Below are positions 1-9,700 of a stretch of DNA of 31,309 bases, piece after piece (position 1 is the stretch's first letter; the number at the start of each line of letters is the position of its first letter). The stretch is from positions 1 to 31,309 of IMG/VR virus record IMGVR_UViG_3300031696_000033; one strand, given 5' to 3'. Under the pieces are notes generated by a model that was given only the letters and a program-made list of their open reading frames with translations, did no database searches and was not told the DNA's origin. Both the position numbers and the translations under genes were made by a program. This DNA comes from a virus.

Positions 1-285
1 TTAAATAGAGGTATGGAAGTGTGTGATGAGGCTATGGTCATAGGATTTACTATGGGAAATAGCACAGAAATAAGTTCATGGGTTAGATGGCTATTTAAGT
101 TTTGTGCTAGATACATATACCCTAAAGGATATAAATTTAACGAACATGATCTTTTAGAGTTTGAGAAAGGCTTTGTTTACGGGTATACCAGACCAAATAA
201 GAATATACATCTAACAGAGTTTAATAAATCTGAAACTATTTCAGCTATTCGTGAAAAATGGGGAATAAATCTTATAAATATATAG
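1..285 (+). CDS. Hypothetical protein, C-terminal part (left-truncated)
   Basis: The reading frame is open from the first base of the window, so this is most likely the last 94 residues of a gene starting upstream; the first ATG inside (position 13) is not preceded by a convincing ribosome binding site in the bases available. The fragment is rich in aromatic residues (for example WVRWLFKFCARYIYP near residues 27-41) and ends in a basic/hydrophobic stretch. I do not recognise a family. It lies just upstream of baseplate gene 25 on the same strand, but a late-promoter-like motif overlaps its end and another follows in the gap, so it need not share a transcript with gp25. Its function is unknown. 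Confidence 0.6.
   Translation, partial: LNRGMEVCDEAMVIGFTMGNSTEISSWVRWLFKFCARYIYPKGYKFNEHDLLEFEKGFVYGYTRPNKNIHLTEFNKSETISAIREKWGINLINI
273..280 (+). promoter_or_regulatory. Late-promoter-like TATAAATA
   Basis: This is an exact match to the T4 late promoter element TATAAATA, lying just before the stop codon of the first gene and 160 bases ahead of gp25. Together with a second copy at 341-348 it suggests tandem late promoters for the baseplate block. The 8-base motif can occur by chance in A+T-rich DNA, so support comes mainly from its position and recurrence. Confidence 0.4.
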
Positions 286-340
286 ACTATAATAGAAGTA
301 TACATTATAGCTATGATGAAAGATATACAATTGATAAGCA

Positions 341-348
341 TATAAATA
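341..348 (+). promoter_or_regulatory. Late-promoter-like TATAAATA upstream of gp25
   Basis: This is an exact TATAAATA in the 154-base gap (286-439) between the first gene and gp25. In T4 this octamer alone forms the late promoter, recognised by gp55 with gp33 and the sliding clamp. Initiation would fall around position 354, giving a leader of about 85 bases to the gp25 start. I see nothing else of note in this gap. Confidence 0.5.
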
Positions 349-439
349 ATTAGATAAGTAATATAGACTATATCTGACCCACCCAACAGTTATATAATAA
401 CATATAAAAAGCAGTAATACAAGGAAAAAGGTAATAAAG

Positions 440-889
440 ATGTCAACAAAAATCTATACACAACCATTAAAAACGAATACTCGAAGATGGACTGATTTGG
501 ATTTAGATTTCGTGGCGCATCCTGTTACTAAGGATATTATATTCAAGACAGACGTTGAAGCGGTCAAACGGTCTATAAGGAATCTGATTCTCACTAATCG
601 CTATGAGCGTCCGTTCCAACCTGATATTGATGGCGGAGTGACCCGATATTTATTTGAACTAGCGACACCCCATACTAAGCACGACATTGAATCTGCTATC
701 AAAACTTGTATATCAAACTTTGAACCTAGAGCTGAAGTTATTTCTGTTTATATCGGTCAAGATACATCAGCAGGTGTGGTATTAAATGGCGACTTAGATA
801 GGAATGGATTTGATGTGACGATAAATTTTAGAGTTGTGAATACACCAGATCCAGTAACAATCGAATTATTTTTAGAGCGATTGCGATGA
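440..889 (+). CDS. 25: Baseplate wedge protein gp25
   Basis: This is the T4 gp25-type baseplate wedge protein, 149 residues against about 132 in T4. It forms part of the wedge core with gp6 and gp53 that anchors the tail sheath to the baseplate. The family hallmark is visible: a segment containing RSIRNLILTNRYERPFQP (44-61), with the ERPF core conserved in gp25/GpW-like proteins, followed by a short alternating beta region ending in a Leu/Glu-rich helix. A good ribosome binding site (AAGGAAAAAGG, 421-431) precedes the ATG. The stop codon overlaps the ATG of the following HNH gene in an ATGA arrangement. Old annotations of this family as lysozyme are not supported by the sequence. Confidence 0.93.
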   Translation: MSTKIYTQPLKTNTRRWTDLDLDFVAHPVTKDIIFKTDVEAVKRSIRNLILTNRYERPFQPDIDGGVTRYLFELATPHTKHDIESAIKTCISNFEPRAEVISVYIGQDTSAGVVLNGDLDRNGFDVTINFRVVNTPDPVTIELFLERLR

Positions 890-1443
890 TAACACATAAA
901 CATCACATAATACCAAAACACGCTGGTGGTAGTGACCATTCTGATAATATTATCAGATTAACAATACCAGAACACGCAGATGCTCATAAGAAACTTTTTG
1001 AGAAAAACGGTATGTGGCAAGATGAACTTGCTTGGAGAGGACTATCAGGACAAATCAGTTGTGCAGAAGCAATTAAAGAAGCACAGATAAAAGGCAATTC
1101 GGGTAATAAGCATAAACTTGGTTATATAACTCCTGAAACAACTAAGAAACGAATTAGTAACTCTTTATTAGGAAGTAAACATTCAGAGGAACACAGACTA
1201 AATAATAGTAATGCACATAAAAATGTAAGCCATTCTGCAAATCATATTAAGAATAGAACTAATGCTCTCAAAAAATCATATAAAATTACATTTCCAGATG
1301 GGAAAATTGAAATAATAACAGGACTTAAAGATTTTGCAAATAAACATGGACTACATTATAGTAATTTGTGTAAAGCTGCAAACAGGAAAAATACTTATAA
1401 ACAATATAATATAAAGAAACTTGACAATGCCAGCATCCAATAA
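886..1443 (+). CDS. HNH homing endonuclease (free-standing)
   Basis: This 185-residue protein starts with an HNH nuclease motif: HHIIPKHAGGSD (6-17), then N21 and H30/H34 in DNIIRLTIPEHADAH. The paired histidines, the Asn and the last His match the metal-binding and catalytic positions of the HNH family. A NUMOD3-like segment (GSKHSEEHR, 96-104) and a C-terminal helix-turn-helix-like region (GLKDFANKHGLHYSNLCKA, 146-164) would provide DNA recognition, as in phage homing endonucleases. It overlaps gp25 by 4 bases, and its last 17 bases overlap the start of gp6. It is an insertion in an otherwise conserved 25-6 gene pair. It probably cuts DNA of related phages lacking the insertion and promotes its own spread; it has no expected role in the virion. 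Confidence 0.88.
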   Translation: MITHKHHIIPKHAGGSDHSDNIIRLTIPEHADAHKKLFEKNGMWQDELAWRGLSGQISCAEAIKEAQIKGNSGNKHKLGYITPETTKKRISNSLLGSKHSEEHRLNNSNAHKNVSHSANHIKNRTNALKKSYKITFPDGKIEIITGLKDFANKHGLHYSNLCKAANRKNTYKQYNIKKLDNASIQ

Positions 1444-3256
1444 ACTAGCAATCACAGATTTAGAATTTGATACAATCAAAGGAAATTTGAAATCATTTCT
1501 CCAGGCACAGAGTCAATTTCAAGATTACGATTTTGAAGGAGCCGGAATGTCTGTACTTGTTGATCTTCTTGCTTACAATACTCACTACATGGGTTACTAT
1601 GCAAATATGTTGGGCAATGAGATGTTTTTGGATTCAGCATCATTGAGAGAGTCAGTAGTATCTCATGCAAAACACCTCAATGTTATTCCAACATCCAGAA
1701 GAGCTGCTAAGGCATATTTAAATTTCACATTTACTCCTTCTGGTTCACCTACTTATTTGACGATTGCAAAAGATACAAAGTTCTTTACGAGCATTAGTGG
1801 TGTCTCTTATAATTTCACAACAAATAAAACTACTTCAATTCCCCGTTCAACTTCTGGTACATATACTACAACGGGTGTAGAAATTATTGAAGGAAAAATT
1901 CTAAGTCGTTCTTACACAGTAAATGGTGCTGACGCTACTCAGAGATTTATTATTCCAAATGCAAATGTAGATACTACGACTATCACAGTCAATGTTCAGA
2001 CTTCAGTGGGAGACTCAACTGTTGCGACTTATAATGATGGAAACTCTTATGATGTAACCACCATCAGAGGATTTGATAAAGTTTATTTCCTACAAGAGAT
2101 TGAAGGACAAAAGTATGAATTAACTTTTGGCGATGGTTCTGTAGGAAAACAATTATCAGATGGAAATATTATTTTTATTGAGTATGTTGTTACAACTGGA
2201 ACAGCTGCAAACCTGGCTTCAACTTTTACTGCTTTGGGTTCTGTTGCTGGTTTGAATTCTGCTGACTATGTTTTAACAACACATACAAATGCAACAGGTG
2301 CTGCAGATATTCAAACTATTGAGTCTTTACAATTTCAAGCACCCAAGTTATTCGCAGCACAAGGAAGAGCTTGTACTAAAGAAGATTATAAAGCAATTGT
2401 TTTAGACAGTAGATCAGATATTGAATCCATTGTTGTTTATGGTGGAGAGGATGCATCACCAGTACAATATGGAAAAGTTTTTATTGCTGTAAAACCTTTT
2501 GGTAATAATGTTTTTAGTAATGTATCAAAAGAAAATATTAAATCATCTATATTACAAAAAACAAATATGGTAACAGTTATACCAGAGATCATTGACCCTA
2601 TATTCTTTTATTTACTAATTGACACAACAGTAAATTATGACCCTGTTTCTAACTTGACTGATGAGGAAACACTCAAAACAAATATCAATACATCCATACA
2701 AAATTATCTGCAAACTAATCTTGAAAAGTTTGACCAGAAATTCCGTTATTCAAAATTGGTACAAGATATAGATAATACGGGTGATGCAATTAGGAATAGT
2801 AAATCAACAATAAAATATCGACAGTTGATAACACCAGTAGTTATGAATGCTCCTGTTACATACACATTAAACTTTAATAACGAAATAGAAAAAGGTAGTA
2901 TAAAATCTACATCATTTGTTGCTTCTGATGGTAATACATATTCTATGGTTGACGATTCTGCTGGTGTAATTAAACTTGCAAGAACAACAGCTGGGGTTCT
3001 TCTCACTCCAGCAATTTATTTTGTTCAAACGGATGGTTCAAATCAACAGGGTTCAATAGACTATACGACAGGTCAAGTGATTCTGACAAACTTAAATCCT
3101 TCATCAATATCTGATGGAACGATTAATATAAAATTGACAGTCACTCCAGAACAAAATAACAGTGACATCATACCATTAAGAGAACAATTATTAACTTACG
3201 ATGTTGCTGACACAGAAGCTATTACTATTTCTATGGTAGCGGAAACAATAATTTAA
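1427..3256 (+). CDS. 6: Baseplate wedge protein gp6
   Basis: This 609-residue protein is T4 gp6-like (T4: 660 residues), a baseplate wedge subunit of the J-like family that forms the inner baseplate ring. The N-terminal region is characteristic: LKSFLQAQSQFQDYDFEGAG followed by SVLVDLLAYNTHYMGYYANM and NEMFLDSASLRESV, the best conserved block of marine T4-like gp6. Later segments include the ring-core motif FAAQGRACTKEDYKAIV and a beta-rich C-terminus. I chose the ATG at 1427 rather than the in-frame TTG at 1421; an AAAGAAA-type weak ribosome site lies just upstream, inside the HNH gene. The gene is followed after one base by the gp7-like gene, so translation is probably coupled. Confidence 0.93.
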   Translation: MPASNKLAITDLEFDTIKGNLKSFLQAQSQFQDYDFEGAGMSVLVDLLAYNTHYMGYYANMLGNEMFLDSASLRESVVSHAKHLNVIPTSRRAAKAYLNFTFTPSGSPTYLTIAKDTKFFTSISGVSYNFTTNKTTSIPRSTSGTYTTTGVEIIEGKILSRSYTVNGADATQRFIIPNANVDTTTITVNVQTSVGDSTVATYNDGNSYDVTTIRGFDKVYFLQEIEGQKYELTFGDGSVGKQLSDGNIIFIEYVVTTGTAANLASTFTALGSVAGLNSADYVLTTHTNATGAADIQTIESLQFQAPKLFAAQGRACTKEDYKAIVLDSRSDIESIVVYGGEDASPVQYGKVFIAVKPFGNNVFSNVSKENIKSSILQKTNMVTVIPEIIDPIFFYLLIDTTVNYDPVSNLTDEETLKTNINTSIQNYLQTNLEKFDQKFRYSKLVQDIDNTGDAIRNSKSTIKYRQLITPVVMNAPVTYTLNFNNEIEKGSIKSTSFVASDGNTYSMVDDSAGVIKLARTTAGVLLTPAIYFVQTDGSNQQGSIDYTTGQVILTNLNPSSISDGTINIKLTVTPEQNNSDIIPLREQLLTYDVADTEAITISMVAETII

Positions 3257-3257
3257 T

Positions 3258-5240
3258 ATGGCACTAGTAAACCCAAATCAACCAATTCATCCTGCTTTTG
3301 ATGAAAGAATAAGTGTAAAGGTAGAAGGACAGTTGCCTGCATTTGTAAAACAAGACCATTCTACATTTGTTGCTTTCATGGAAGCTTACTATGAGTATAT
3401 GGAGCAAACTGGTAAGCCTTATGAAATTATTGGCAATCTACATCACTACAATAATATTGATAAGACTACTGATGATTTTCTGAATTATTTCAAAAACCAA
3501 TTTGGTAGAGATATACCTCACACGATTTTTGAAAATTCTAATAAACCATTTGTACTAAAACATCTTAGAGATTTTTATCGTACTAAGGGAAGTGAAAAAT
3601 CATTTCAATTTCTTTTTAGATTATTATATAAAGAAGAAATAGATTTTTATTATCCTGGCAGAGATATGCTTCGGGTGTCTGATGGAAGATATACTAAGAA
3701 CAGTATAATAAGAGTTATTGATTCATCTGGAACTGATGCTATATTTACAATAGTAGGAAAAAAGATTACAGGCAATAGTTCGGGTGCGACAGCTGTTGTT
3801 GAAACAGTGTTGAATGAAAATATAGGTTCATTTGTTGCATCTACTGTTTTTCTTTCTAGTATTTTGGGTGTATTTTCTGTAGGTGAAATTATTTCTGATG
3901 GCACCAGTTCTTTTACTACTGGTGGAATGATAACAAGTTATGCCATTACAGGTCTGGGTAATAACTATGTACTTGGTGATATTGTTCCTGTTACTGGTGG
4001 TGGTAATGCTAGTGGAAGTTTTATATCGATAAGTGAATTGACTTCTGGTAAGGTTACGACTACTACTATTGTTTCTGGTGGGACAGGATATGTTGTAGGT
4101 GATAAACTTACAATAAGTAATTGGAATGCTTTTGCAATTGATGGAAGAAGTGCTAGTATACTTGTTAAAACTGTCGATGGTTCTGGAACAATAACAGCAT
4201 TAGAAATTGAACATTCTGGCAGAGGATATACTTCTGTTCCAACAATTTCAGGTGGTGGAACAGGAACAGGTGCAAATATAACTTTAGCTGGTTGGGGTAT
4301 TGGTGGTGTTAAAACTTTGAATATTGTTAATGGTGGATATGGGTTTTCCGAGAATGTTACGTTGGACTTTTCTTCTTTAGGTGATGGGACTGCGACAGGT
4401 ATAGCATCCGTTGGTGCATATGAAGATAATTATCAAAAAGGATTCACTACTAATGATGGATTTCTTTCTGGTGCAAAATATATTCAGGATAGTAAATATT
4501 ATCAAGCGTTTTCTTATGTATTAACTACTAGCAAGACAGTTGATAAGTGGAGGGATTCTGTAAAACGATTAGCACATCCTGCTGGATTGTCATTATTCGG
4601 AAACTTGGAAATTGTTTCTTTAATTACGACAGGCTTTAAGATTACTGGAATACCACAGCGTAGAGATTATAAAATTATTTTCCATGCAGGTGAATCAACT
4701 CCTGTCGTATTAGATTTAAGGGTTGACAGTTGTACACCTTGGTTATTAGACCCGCCAGGAATTGTTCCAAAAGTATTCTATCCTGTGAATGACGGTACAT
4801 TTTATCATGCTGCAACGAAATGTCAAATATATGAGAAAGATTTAGCAATACAATATCTCACAACATTTTCAAGTGAAGATTATCTACAGATAAGTGAGTC
4901 TGAAACTTTACCACCTAATCCAGATATTGAGATGGGACTTATTACTCAATCAGTAATTCTAAAAACAGATATTGAAGATTGGGGAGATTTACATAGCAGA
5001 GCACAAATGAGATTGGGCCCTATTAGAAAAACTCTTGACCAACAGAAATTTAATAAGTTTGGTGGGTTTAGTCAAGAGATTGGTGTTGGAACTGAATCAG
5101 GTACAACAATAAATAGTTTCAGAGAAACTTTAATAGATGATTATATTTATGCTAGGGGAATAAAAACTAAATTGGTTATGAATTCTACTGTTACTAAATA
5201 TACAAATGGAGCAGAAAACACATCATTACCTCCAAGTTAA
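3258..5240 (+). CDS. 7: Baseplate wedge protein at the gp7 position
   Basis: This 660-residue virion protein sits between gp6 and gp8, where T4 encodes gp7 (1032 residues). The N-terminal part (about 20-145) is a recognisable module of marine T4-like baseplate proteins: STFVAFMEAYYEYMEQTGKP, then HLRDFYRTKGSEKSFQFLF and a YYPGRDMLRVSDG end. The middle (about 150-385) consists of Gly/Thr-rich units: a SGATAVVE-type unit, then LGNNYVLGD, GGTGYVVGDKL, SGRGYTSVPTISGGG and NGGYGFSENV. The C-terminal third is unlike anything I can name. Assignment as gp7 rests on gene order plus the N-terminal module; sequence similarity to T4 gp7 itself cannot be judged by eye. The repeats suggest surface-exposed beta structures added to a wedge scaffold. 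Confidence 0.75.
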   Translation: MALVNPNQPIHPAFDERISVKVEGQLPAFVKQDHSTFVAFMEAYYEYMEQTGKPYEIIGNLHHYNNIDKTTDDFLNYFKNQFGRDIPHTIFENSNKPFVLKHLRDFYRTKGSEKSFQFLFRLLYKEEIDFYYPGRDMLRVSDGRYTKNSIIRVIDSSGTDAIFTIVGKKITGNSSGATAVVETVLNENIGSFVASTVFLSSILGVFSVGEIISDGTSSFTTGGMITSYAITGLGNNYVLGDIVPVTGGGNASGSFISISELTSGKVTTTTIVSGGTGYVVGDKLTISNWNAFAIDGRSASILVKTVDGSGTITALEIEHSGRGYTSVPTISGGGTGTGANITLAGWGIGGVKTLNIVNGGYGFSENVTLDFSSLGDGTATGIASVGAYEDNYQKGFTTNDGFLSGAKYIQDSKYYQAFSYVLTTSKTVDKWRDSVKRLAHPAGLSLFGNLEIVSLITTGFKITGIPQRRDYKIIFHAGESTPVVLDLRVDSCTPWLLDPPGIVPKVFYPVNDGTFYHAATKCQIYEKDLAIQYLTTFSSEDYLQISESETLPPNPDIEMGLITQSVILKTDIEDWGDLHSRAQMRLGPIRKTLDQQKFNKFGGFSQEIGVGTESGTTINSFRETLIDDYIYARGIKTKLVMNSTVTKYTNGAENTSLPPS

Positions 5241-5249
5241 AAAATGTCT

Positions 5250-5257
5250 TATAAATA
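5250..5257 (+). promoter_or_regulatory. Late-promoter-like TATAAATA (first of two before gp8)
   Basis: This exact TATAAATA lies in the 74-base gap between the gp7-like gene and gp8. A second copy follows 19 bases downstream, so gp8 may have a tandem late promoter. Confidence 0.5.
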
Positions 5258-5268
5258 CAAATAAGTAT

Positions 5269-5276
5269 TATAAATA
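5269..5276 (+). promoter_or_regulatory. Late-promoter-like TATAAATA before gp8
   Basis: This exact TATAAATA ends 38 bases ahead of the gp8 start codon. Initiation near 5282 would leave a leader of about 33 bases that contains the AAAGGA ribosome site, a plausible spacing for a late promoter. Confidence 0.55.
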
Positions 5277-5314
5277 TACAAAAAAGTAAATAACAATAAA
5301 AGGAACAACTAATT

Positions 5315-6676
5315 ATGAGTGCTATTATACACGACGGCTTTAGAAAATTCAATGCAGATAATTTTATTGATTTTATTGACGGTACACCAAAAGTATTGTA
5401 TCTGGGTATTGGAAAGCCCACACCTTGGTCTGGTAATAGTATTGGTGAATATGCTGATGCTTCTGTTGGTAATCCATATTCTGATACTGTTATCCCTGTT
5501 CCCATTGATACCACAGTAGCTCCATATTTGCATTATGCAGATTTGTTAGCTGTTAAAAAGATTAATTCTCCAAGTACCTCTCATGTACTTAAAAGAATTG
5601 ATTGGACATCGGGTACAGTTTATGTTGAATATAATCATAATACAAACAATCTTATAGATGTAGACTTTTTTGTAATGACCGATCAATATAATGTGTACAA
5701 GTGTATCAGTAATTATAGTGGTGCTGCGTCTGTAGTTAAACCAACAGGACAATCAGAAAATATTATCGAAACATCAGATAATTATAGATGGAAATTCATG
5801 TTTGAAATTCAACAGGCAGATGTATTGACCTTTGTTACTCCCGATTGGATTCCAGTAAATTCTCCAGGCACAGCTAATCAATCAAACCAACAAAATGTAG
5901 AGAGTACTGCTGTTGATGGTGCGTTAGACCAAATATCTGTAACAGCCGGTGGAACTAATTATAAAAGTAATGTTGGTACTTCAGCTGCAACAGGAACAGT
6001 CAATACAATTAAATTAGCATCTGGTTCTGGAGATCATCTTGTCGATGACCAATATAATAATATGACTGTATATATTTCTGCTGGAACCGGAGAAGGACAA
6101 TTTAGTACTATTAGTGATTATGTTGGTGCAGATCAAATTGCTACTGTTTCACCTGCGTGGGCATTAGCAACTGATAGTACAAGTGTTTATCAAGTTATGC
6201 CTGCTGTTACACTTGTAAGTACTACCTCAACTTCTACTGCAACAGCAAGAGTATCAAGTGTGATTGGAGGAGTCATTAAAAAAGTTTCTACAATTGCTGT
6301 CGGTGCTGGATATAGAAGTGCTACAGCAACGATTACTAGTGGTGGTGGTACAGGTGCAACAATTTTTCCAATCATAGGCCCTGCTGGTGGACATGGTAAA
6401 GATTCTGTATCAGAACTCGGTGGTGCTTTTGTTATGTTGAATACAAGACTTATTGGTTTTGAGGGTGGTATAGTTCCCATTAACGATGATTTTAGAAAAG
6501 TTCATTTAATAGTAGACCCAAAATTAGCAGCGGATGATACAATAGCAACAGCATCCGTTATACTTGGTAGTGATCTTAAAGTTGGTTCTGGTTCTATAAT
6601 TTATTCAGAGTTTAGAGCACCGATTAACAGAGCAGCTGATTCTACTGAAGATATAAAATTAGTTGTTGAATTTTAA
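5315..6676 (+). CDS. 8: Baseplate wedge protein gp8
   Basis: This 453-residue protein is gp8-like (T4: 334 residues). In T4, gp8 dimers sit on the baseplate wedge and link gp7, gp6 and gp10. Family features visible here are the N-terminal DGFRKFNADNFIDFI and LYLGIGKPTPW segments, the NVYKCISN motif near residue 127, the nearby NYRWKFMFEI, and the PINRAADSTEDIKLVVEF C-terminus. The excess length over T4 is explained by Gly-rich units in the second half: TAGGTNYKSN near 209 and VGAGYRSATATITSGGGTG near 328. An AAAGGA ribosome site precedes the ATG, and tandem late-promoter motifs lie upstream. Confidence 0.88.
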   Translation: MSAIIHDGFRKFNADNFIDFIDGTPKVLYLGIGKPTPWSGNSIGEYADASVGNPYSDTVIPVPIDTTVAPYLHYADLLAVKKINSPSTSHVLKRIDWTSGTVYVEYNHNTNNLIDVDFFVMTDQYNVYKCISNYSGAASVVKPTGQSENIIETSDNYRWKFMFEIQQADVLTFVTPDWIPVNSPGTANQSNQQNVESTAVDGALDQISVTAGGTNYKSNVGTSAATGTVNTIKLASGSGDHLVDDQYNNMTVYISAGTGEGQFSTISDYVGADQIATVSPAWALATDSTSVYQVMPAVTLVSTTSTSTATARVSSVIGGVIKKVSTIAVGAGYRSATATITSGGGTGATIFPIIGPAGGHGKDSVSELGGAFVMLNTRLIGFEGGIVPINDDFRKVHLIVDPKLAADDTIATASVILGSDLKVGSGSIIYSEFRAPINRAADSTEDIKLVVEF

Positions 6677-6679
6677 GTA

Positions 6680-6687
6680 TATAAATA
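6680..6687 (+). promoter_or_regulatory. Late-promoter-like TATAAATA before the giant virion protein
   Basis: This exact TATAAATA starts 4 bases after the gp8 stop codon and ends 25 bases before the next ATG. Expected initiation near 6693 leaves a short leader that still contains the TAAAGG ribosome site (6701-6706). Confidence 0.55.
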
Positions 6688-6712
6688 ATTAAAAGAAAAT
6701 TAAAGGTACTTT

Positions 6713-9700
6713 ATGTCTGATAATAATATTACAATAAATACGAATCAAAGTCCGTACTTTGATGATTTCGATGAAGCCAAAAACTATCATCAGGTTTTAT
6801 ATAGACCATCATTGCCCGTACAGGCTCGTGAACTTTCTACACAACAGAGTATAATTAGAGATCAAATAAAAAGATTCGGCGACCATGTATTTGAAAATGG
6901 TAGCCGTGTATCTGGTGGTGAGCTATTTATTGATACTGAATATAACTATGTTAAGTTACAAGCAAATTATAATGGTGTAGCAATCGACCCTTCCTTGTTG
7001 AGTGGAAAGACTATTGTTGGTAATTTATCTGGTTCAACTGCAAAGGTAGTTAACTTTGCAGCGTCCAATGTAAACACAGGCGACCCTGATACAATATGGG
7101 TAAAGTATCTTACTGGTTCTTCATTAACAGATAAGGTTCAATCAATAGCAATAACTAATTTTGGTTCAGGGTTTACCTCTGCACCTACTGTAGCTATTAC
7201 TGGTGGTGGTGGAAGTGGTGCTGCAGCAACTGCAATTCTTAGTGCTGAACAAACTGTTATTGGAATTGATATTATACAAAAAGGTAGTGGTTATACATCT
7301 GCACCTACGGTTACTATTAATGGTGGTGGTGGCGCAAATGCACAAGGAACATCAAATCTAAATTCTGCTGCATTGTTTTTGGGTGGTGAAAGAATTACTG
7401 CAACAGATTTTTCAGTATCAGTATTAGCTGCTAGTTCATCTCCAACAGGAAAAGGTTCTGCTGTTTCAAACGACGCTGGTCATTATTACTTTAACGGAAA
7501 CTTTATACGAGCAGAGGCCGGTACTCTAATATTAGATAACTATACAAATACACCTTCATATAAAATTGGATTTCAAATTTCTGAAACAATTGTTGGTTCT
7601 GGTTCTGATGTATCATTACTAGATAATGCACAGGGTTCTTATAACTTTGCTGCTCCAGGCGCTGACCGACTAAAGTTTCAACTTACGCTCACAAAGAAAA
7701 CTTTAACGTCAACAGATGATACAGATTTCATTGAAGTACTTAGGTTGGAAGATGGTATTAGAAATGTTGATAACACTTATCCTATATATTCTGTTTTAGA
7801 AGAAACTTTCGCAAGAAGGACTTTTGATGAATCAGGAAGTTATACGGTAAGACATTTTCCACTTCAGTTAAAACTTTCAACCAACGATCAAATATCTCAA
7901 TCAGAAAATGATAAATTGTTTGTAGCTAGATTAGACCCAGGCAAAGCATATATTCAGGGACATGAATTTAAAACATTAGTTTCTTCTGATGTAACAGTAG
8001 ACCGTGCTAGAGAATTTGTTAATGTAAATAATTTTGATCGTGTTATGCAGTATGGTAATTTTGCTATTGTTACAAGTCTGTCAGGATTGTATGATATATC
8101 AACTCATGCTATTGTGGATTTGCATAGTGTGGTTCATGCAAGTTTAACATTAACAGCAGAAGTTGACTACACTGGTACAAAAATTGGTACAGCAAGAGTT
8201 AGACAGTTAACACAGACTGCTTATAGTGGCCCTCATAAAATGTATCTCTACGACATTACAATGTCATCTGGTGATTTCGGAGATGTTAAGAGTATTATCA
8301 TTCCTGAATCTCCTTTATCTGGAGCTATAACAGTTAATGCAAAATGTAATATTGATGACACTGGAAGAGTTGGTGGTGTCTCAGGTGGTGATGCAAAATT
8401 GTTTGAAACATCTGATAACTCAATGGTTTTCAAATTACCACAGAATACAATTAAAACAATTCGTGATGATTCTGGTTCTATTGATACCAGTTATACAATA
8501 CAGAGAACCTTTTCAAATGTTGCAGTAGCTTCAGGTCAATGTGTTTTAACATCTGGCGGTTCAAACGAAACATTTTTTGGAACTGGTTTGATAAGTGCGA
8601 CAATTGCTGACCAATATTATCACGGAACAGATGATAATGGAGCTGTTATAGACCTCAATACAAATTCACCTGCCCAAGCAACAGTTACAGTTGCTGCTAA
8701 TGGACAATCAGTTACAATTTTTATTGGTAATTCTGGTGTAGGTGCAACATATAATTTTATTGTTACGATGAATATTGATACTAAACAAGAAAGAATTAAA
8801 TCACTTGTTAAGAATGGTACTTCAGCAATTGCAGTACCTACTACAGTATCACTTGGATTTTCTTCTCTTGTTAAATCAGACGTAAATTCAATTAAAGCAA
8901 TTTATGATTCTGGCAGTCTTGCTGTCGATGCAATACCTCCTACGTTGACCGTTTCTGGTGCAACTGGAACTTTCATTGCTGGTGAAACTATTACAGGCGG
9001 AACCTCTGGTGCAAAGGGAACAGTTATCGCACATACCCCATTGACCACAATTACTTTTGTTGTTACTTCAGGTGCTTTTACTGGAACAGAAACTATTACT
9101 GGCACAACATATAACGCAACGATGGTTAGTATTGTAGATGGTGATACAGAGAGTAAAGAGTTTTGGACATTGGATAATGGACAGCGAGATAACTTTTACG
9201 ACCATGGCAGACTCCAATTAATGGGGACAGCTCCAACGGGTAAATTACTTGTTGTTATGGATTACTTTACTCATAGTGGTTCTGGTTATCTTTCAGTAGA
9301 TTCATATACTGCTGCAACTGGTTATGATAATGTTCCCATCTTTACTAGTCCTATTAGTGGTAACACTCTAGAATTGAGGGATTGTATTGATTTTCGTCCA
9401 AGGCGACAAGATGGTGCAAGCAGTACACTGCTGGATGGTATTGAATTGCCTTATCCAAATCTTAATTGGCAGGCAGATTATAGTTACTACCAACCACGAA
9501 TTGATACTATATATGTAAGCAAAGATAAAAAGTTCGGTGTTCATAAAGGTGTTGCTTCTGATAATCCTGTCCCTCCATATAAATTGGATGGTACGATGAA
9601 TCTTTGGGAAATTAAAATCCCAGCATATACCTTTAACCCCAGTGATATTATATCGGAGTATATAGAAAATAAAAGATATACGATGAAAGATATTGGTAAG

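Noticed and set aside
177-386. Hydrophobic open frame on the opposite strand near the left edge
   Set aside because: It overlaps the first gene and the promoter-like gap, has no clear ribosome site, and all other genes are on the + strand.
440-889. Lysozyme function for gp25
   Set aside because: Historical naming of this family; no lysozyme catalytic motif is visible and the sequence fits a baseplate wedge protein.
1421-1426. TTG start for gp6
   Set aside because: The ATG two codons later is the better codon, and the family normally starts close to this point.
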